A DNA stretch of 5,677 nucleotides from an uncultured Anaerostipes sp. (lineage in GTDB: Bacteria; Bacillota; Clostridia; Lachnospirales; Lachnospiraceae). Numbering within the stretch: the stretch's first letter is position 1; every line of letters begins with the position of its first letter. This document shows, piece after piece, positions 5,633 to 5,677 of this stretch. A model generated the notes under the pieces. The model did not search any database and had not been told where the DNA came from. It saw only the letters and a list, made by a program, of their open reading frames with translations. Made by a program: the position numbers and the translations under genes. Where the stretch lies: contig CAAEIR010000079.1 in NCBI GenBank assembly GCA_900756035.1, forward strand, positions 1 through 5,677. Direction: 5' to 3'.

Positions 5633-5665
5633 TCCCCCGGTAAGTGCTGGGGGATTTCTTATTTT
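5633..5665 (+). terminator. Rho-independent terminator downstream of the operon
   Basis: The stem TCCCCC (5633-5638) pairs with GGGGGA (5649-5654). A G-U and a G-C pair (5639-5648, 5640-5647) extend it around a short loop, and a T-rich tail, TTTCTTATTTT (5655-5665), follows. It lies 70 nt after the stop of gene 3 and can end the operon transcript. It could instead be the older terminator of a gene whose remnant lies just upstream. Confidence 0.75.
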
Positions 5666-5677
5666 GTCAAGATACGG

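Noticed and set aside
5572..5643. A 23-codon open frame with ATG at 5572, considered as a peptide precursor for the radical SAM enzyme
   Set aside because: It has no ribosome binding site and runs into the terminator stem. No leader/core pattern is visible.

Overview
The window looks like an accessory region of an AT-rich, low-GC Gram-positive genome, most likely a gut Clostridia/Lachnospiraceae-type bacterium. This is an inference from the strong GGAGG-type ribosome sites, the AT-rich codon use (many ATA, AGA and AAA codons in the 3' half) and the IS3 and IS110 transposase types. It has two halves. Positions 1 to about 1985 are mobile DNA with a visibly higher G+C content. Positions 2053 to 5563 are a compact, AT-rich three-gene operon that reads as a protease-centred biological-conflict (defence or regulated cell-death) system.

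Mobile half. Positions 1-116 are the end of an IS3-family OrfB transposase cut off by the window edge. An IS110-family element follows. It has a candidate promoter (147-174), a long hairpin that hides the transposase ribosome site (158-227), a complete 428-aa DEDD-type transposase (233-1519), and about 465 nt of non-coding sequence downstream that is rich in potential RNA secondary structure. That stretch holds a 15-bp stem with an internal-loop hairpin (1546-1608), a 7-bp stem with a large loop (1671-1745), a further 9-bp interrupted stem (1865-1922), and an 11-position complementarity between 1704-1714 and 1967-1977. IS110/IS1111 elements are known to encode bridge RNAs or seekRNAs in their non-coding ends, so this is the natural place to look for one. 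The exact element ends are not resolved.

Operon half. Gene 1 (2053-2409) is a 118-aa protein resembling the EACC1 (effector-associated constant component 1) family. Gene 2 (2462-4762) is a 766-aa fusion of an N-terminal caspase/metacaspase-like protease (His86/Cys137 dyad), a B12-binding-like Rossmann domain and a radical SAM domain (Cys488, Cys492, Cys495). Gene 3 (4766-5563) is a 265-aa protein related to CYTH/class IV adenylate cyclase (CyaB-like) proteins, with the N-terminal acidic signature eroded. The genes are co-directional with gaps of 52 and 3 nt and end before a hairpin terminator at 5633-5665. EACC1 next to a caspase is a known theme of prokaryotic conflict systems. A protease covalently joined to a radical SAM enzyme and paired with a CYTH protein is a combination I do not recognise as a characterised system, and it is the main discovery candidate. 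A reasonable but untested model is that EACC1 recruits or restrains the caspase, the CYTH protein senses or makes a phosphorylated ligand, and the radical SAM part modifies a target that the protease cleaves, or is itself released by cleavage.
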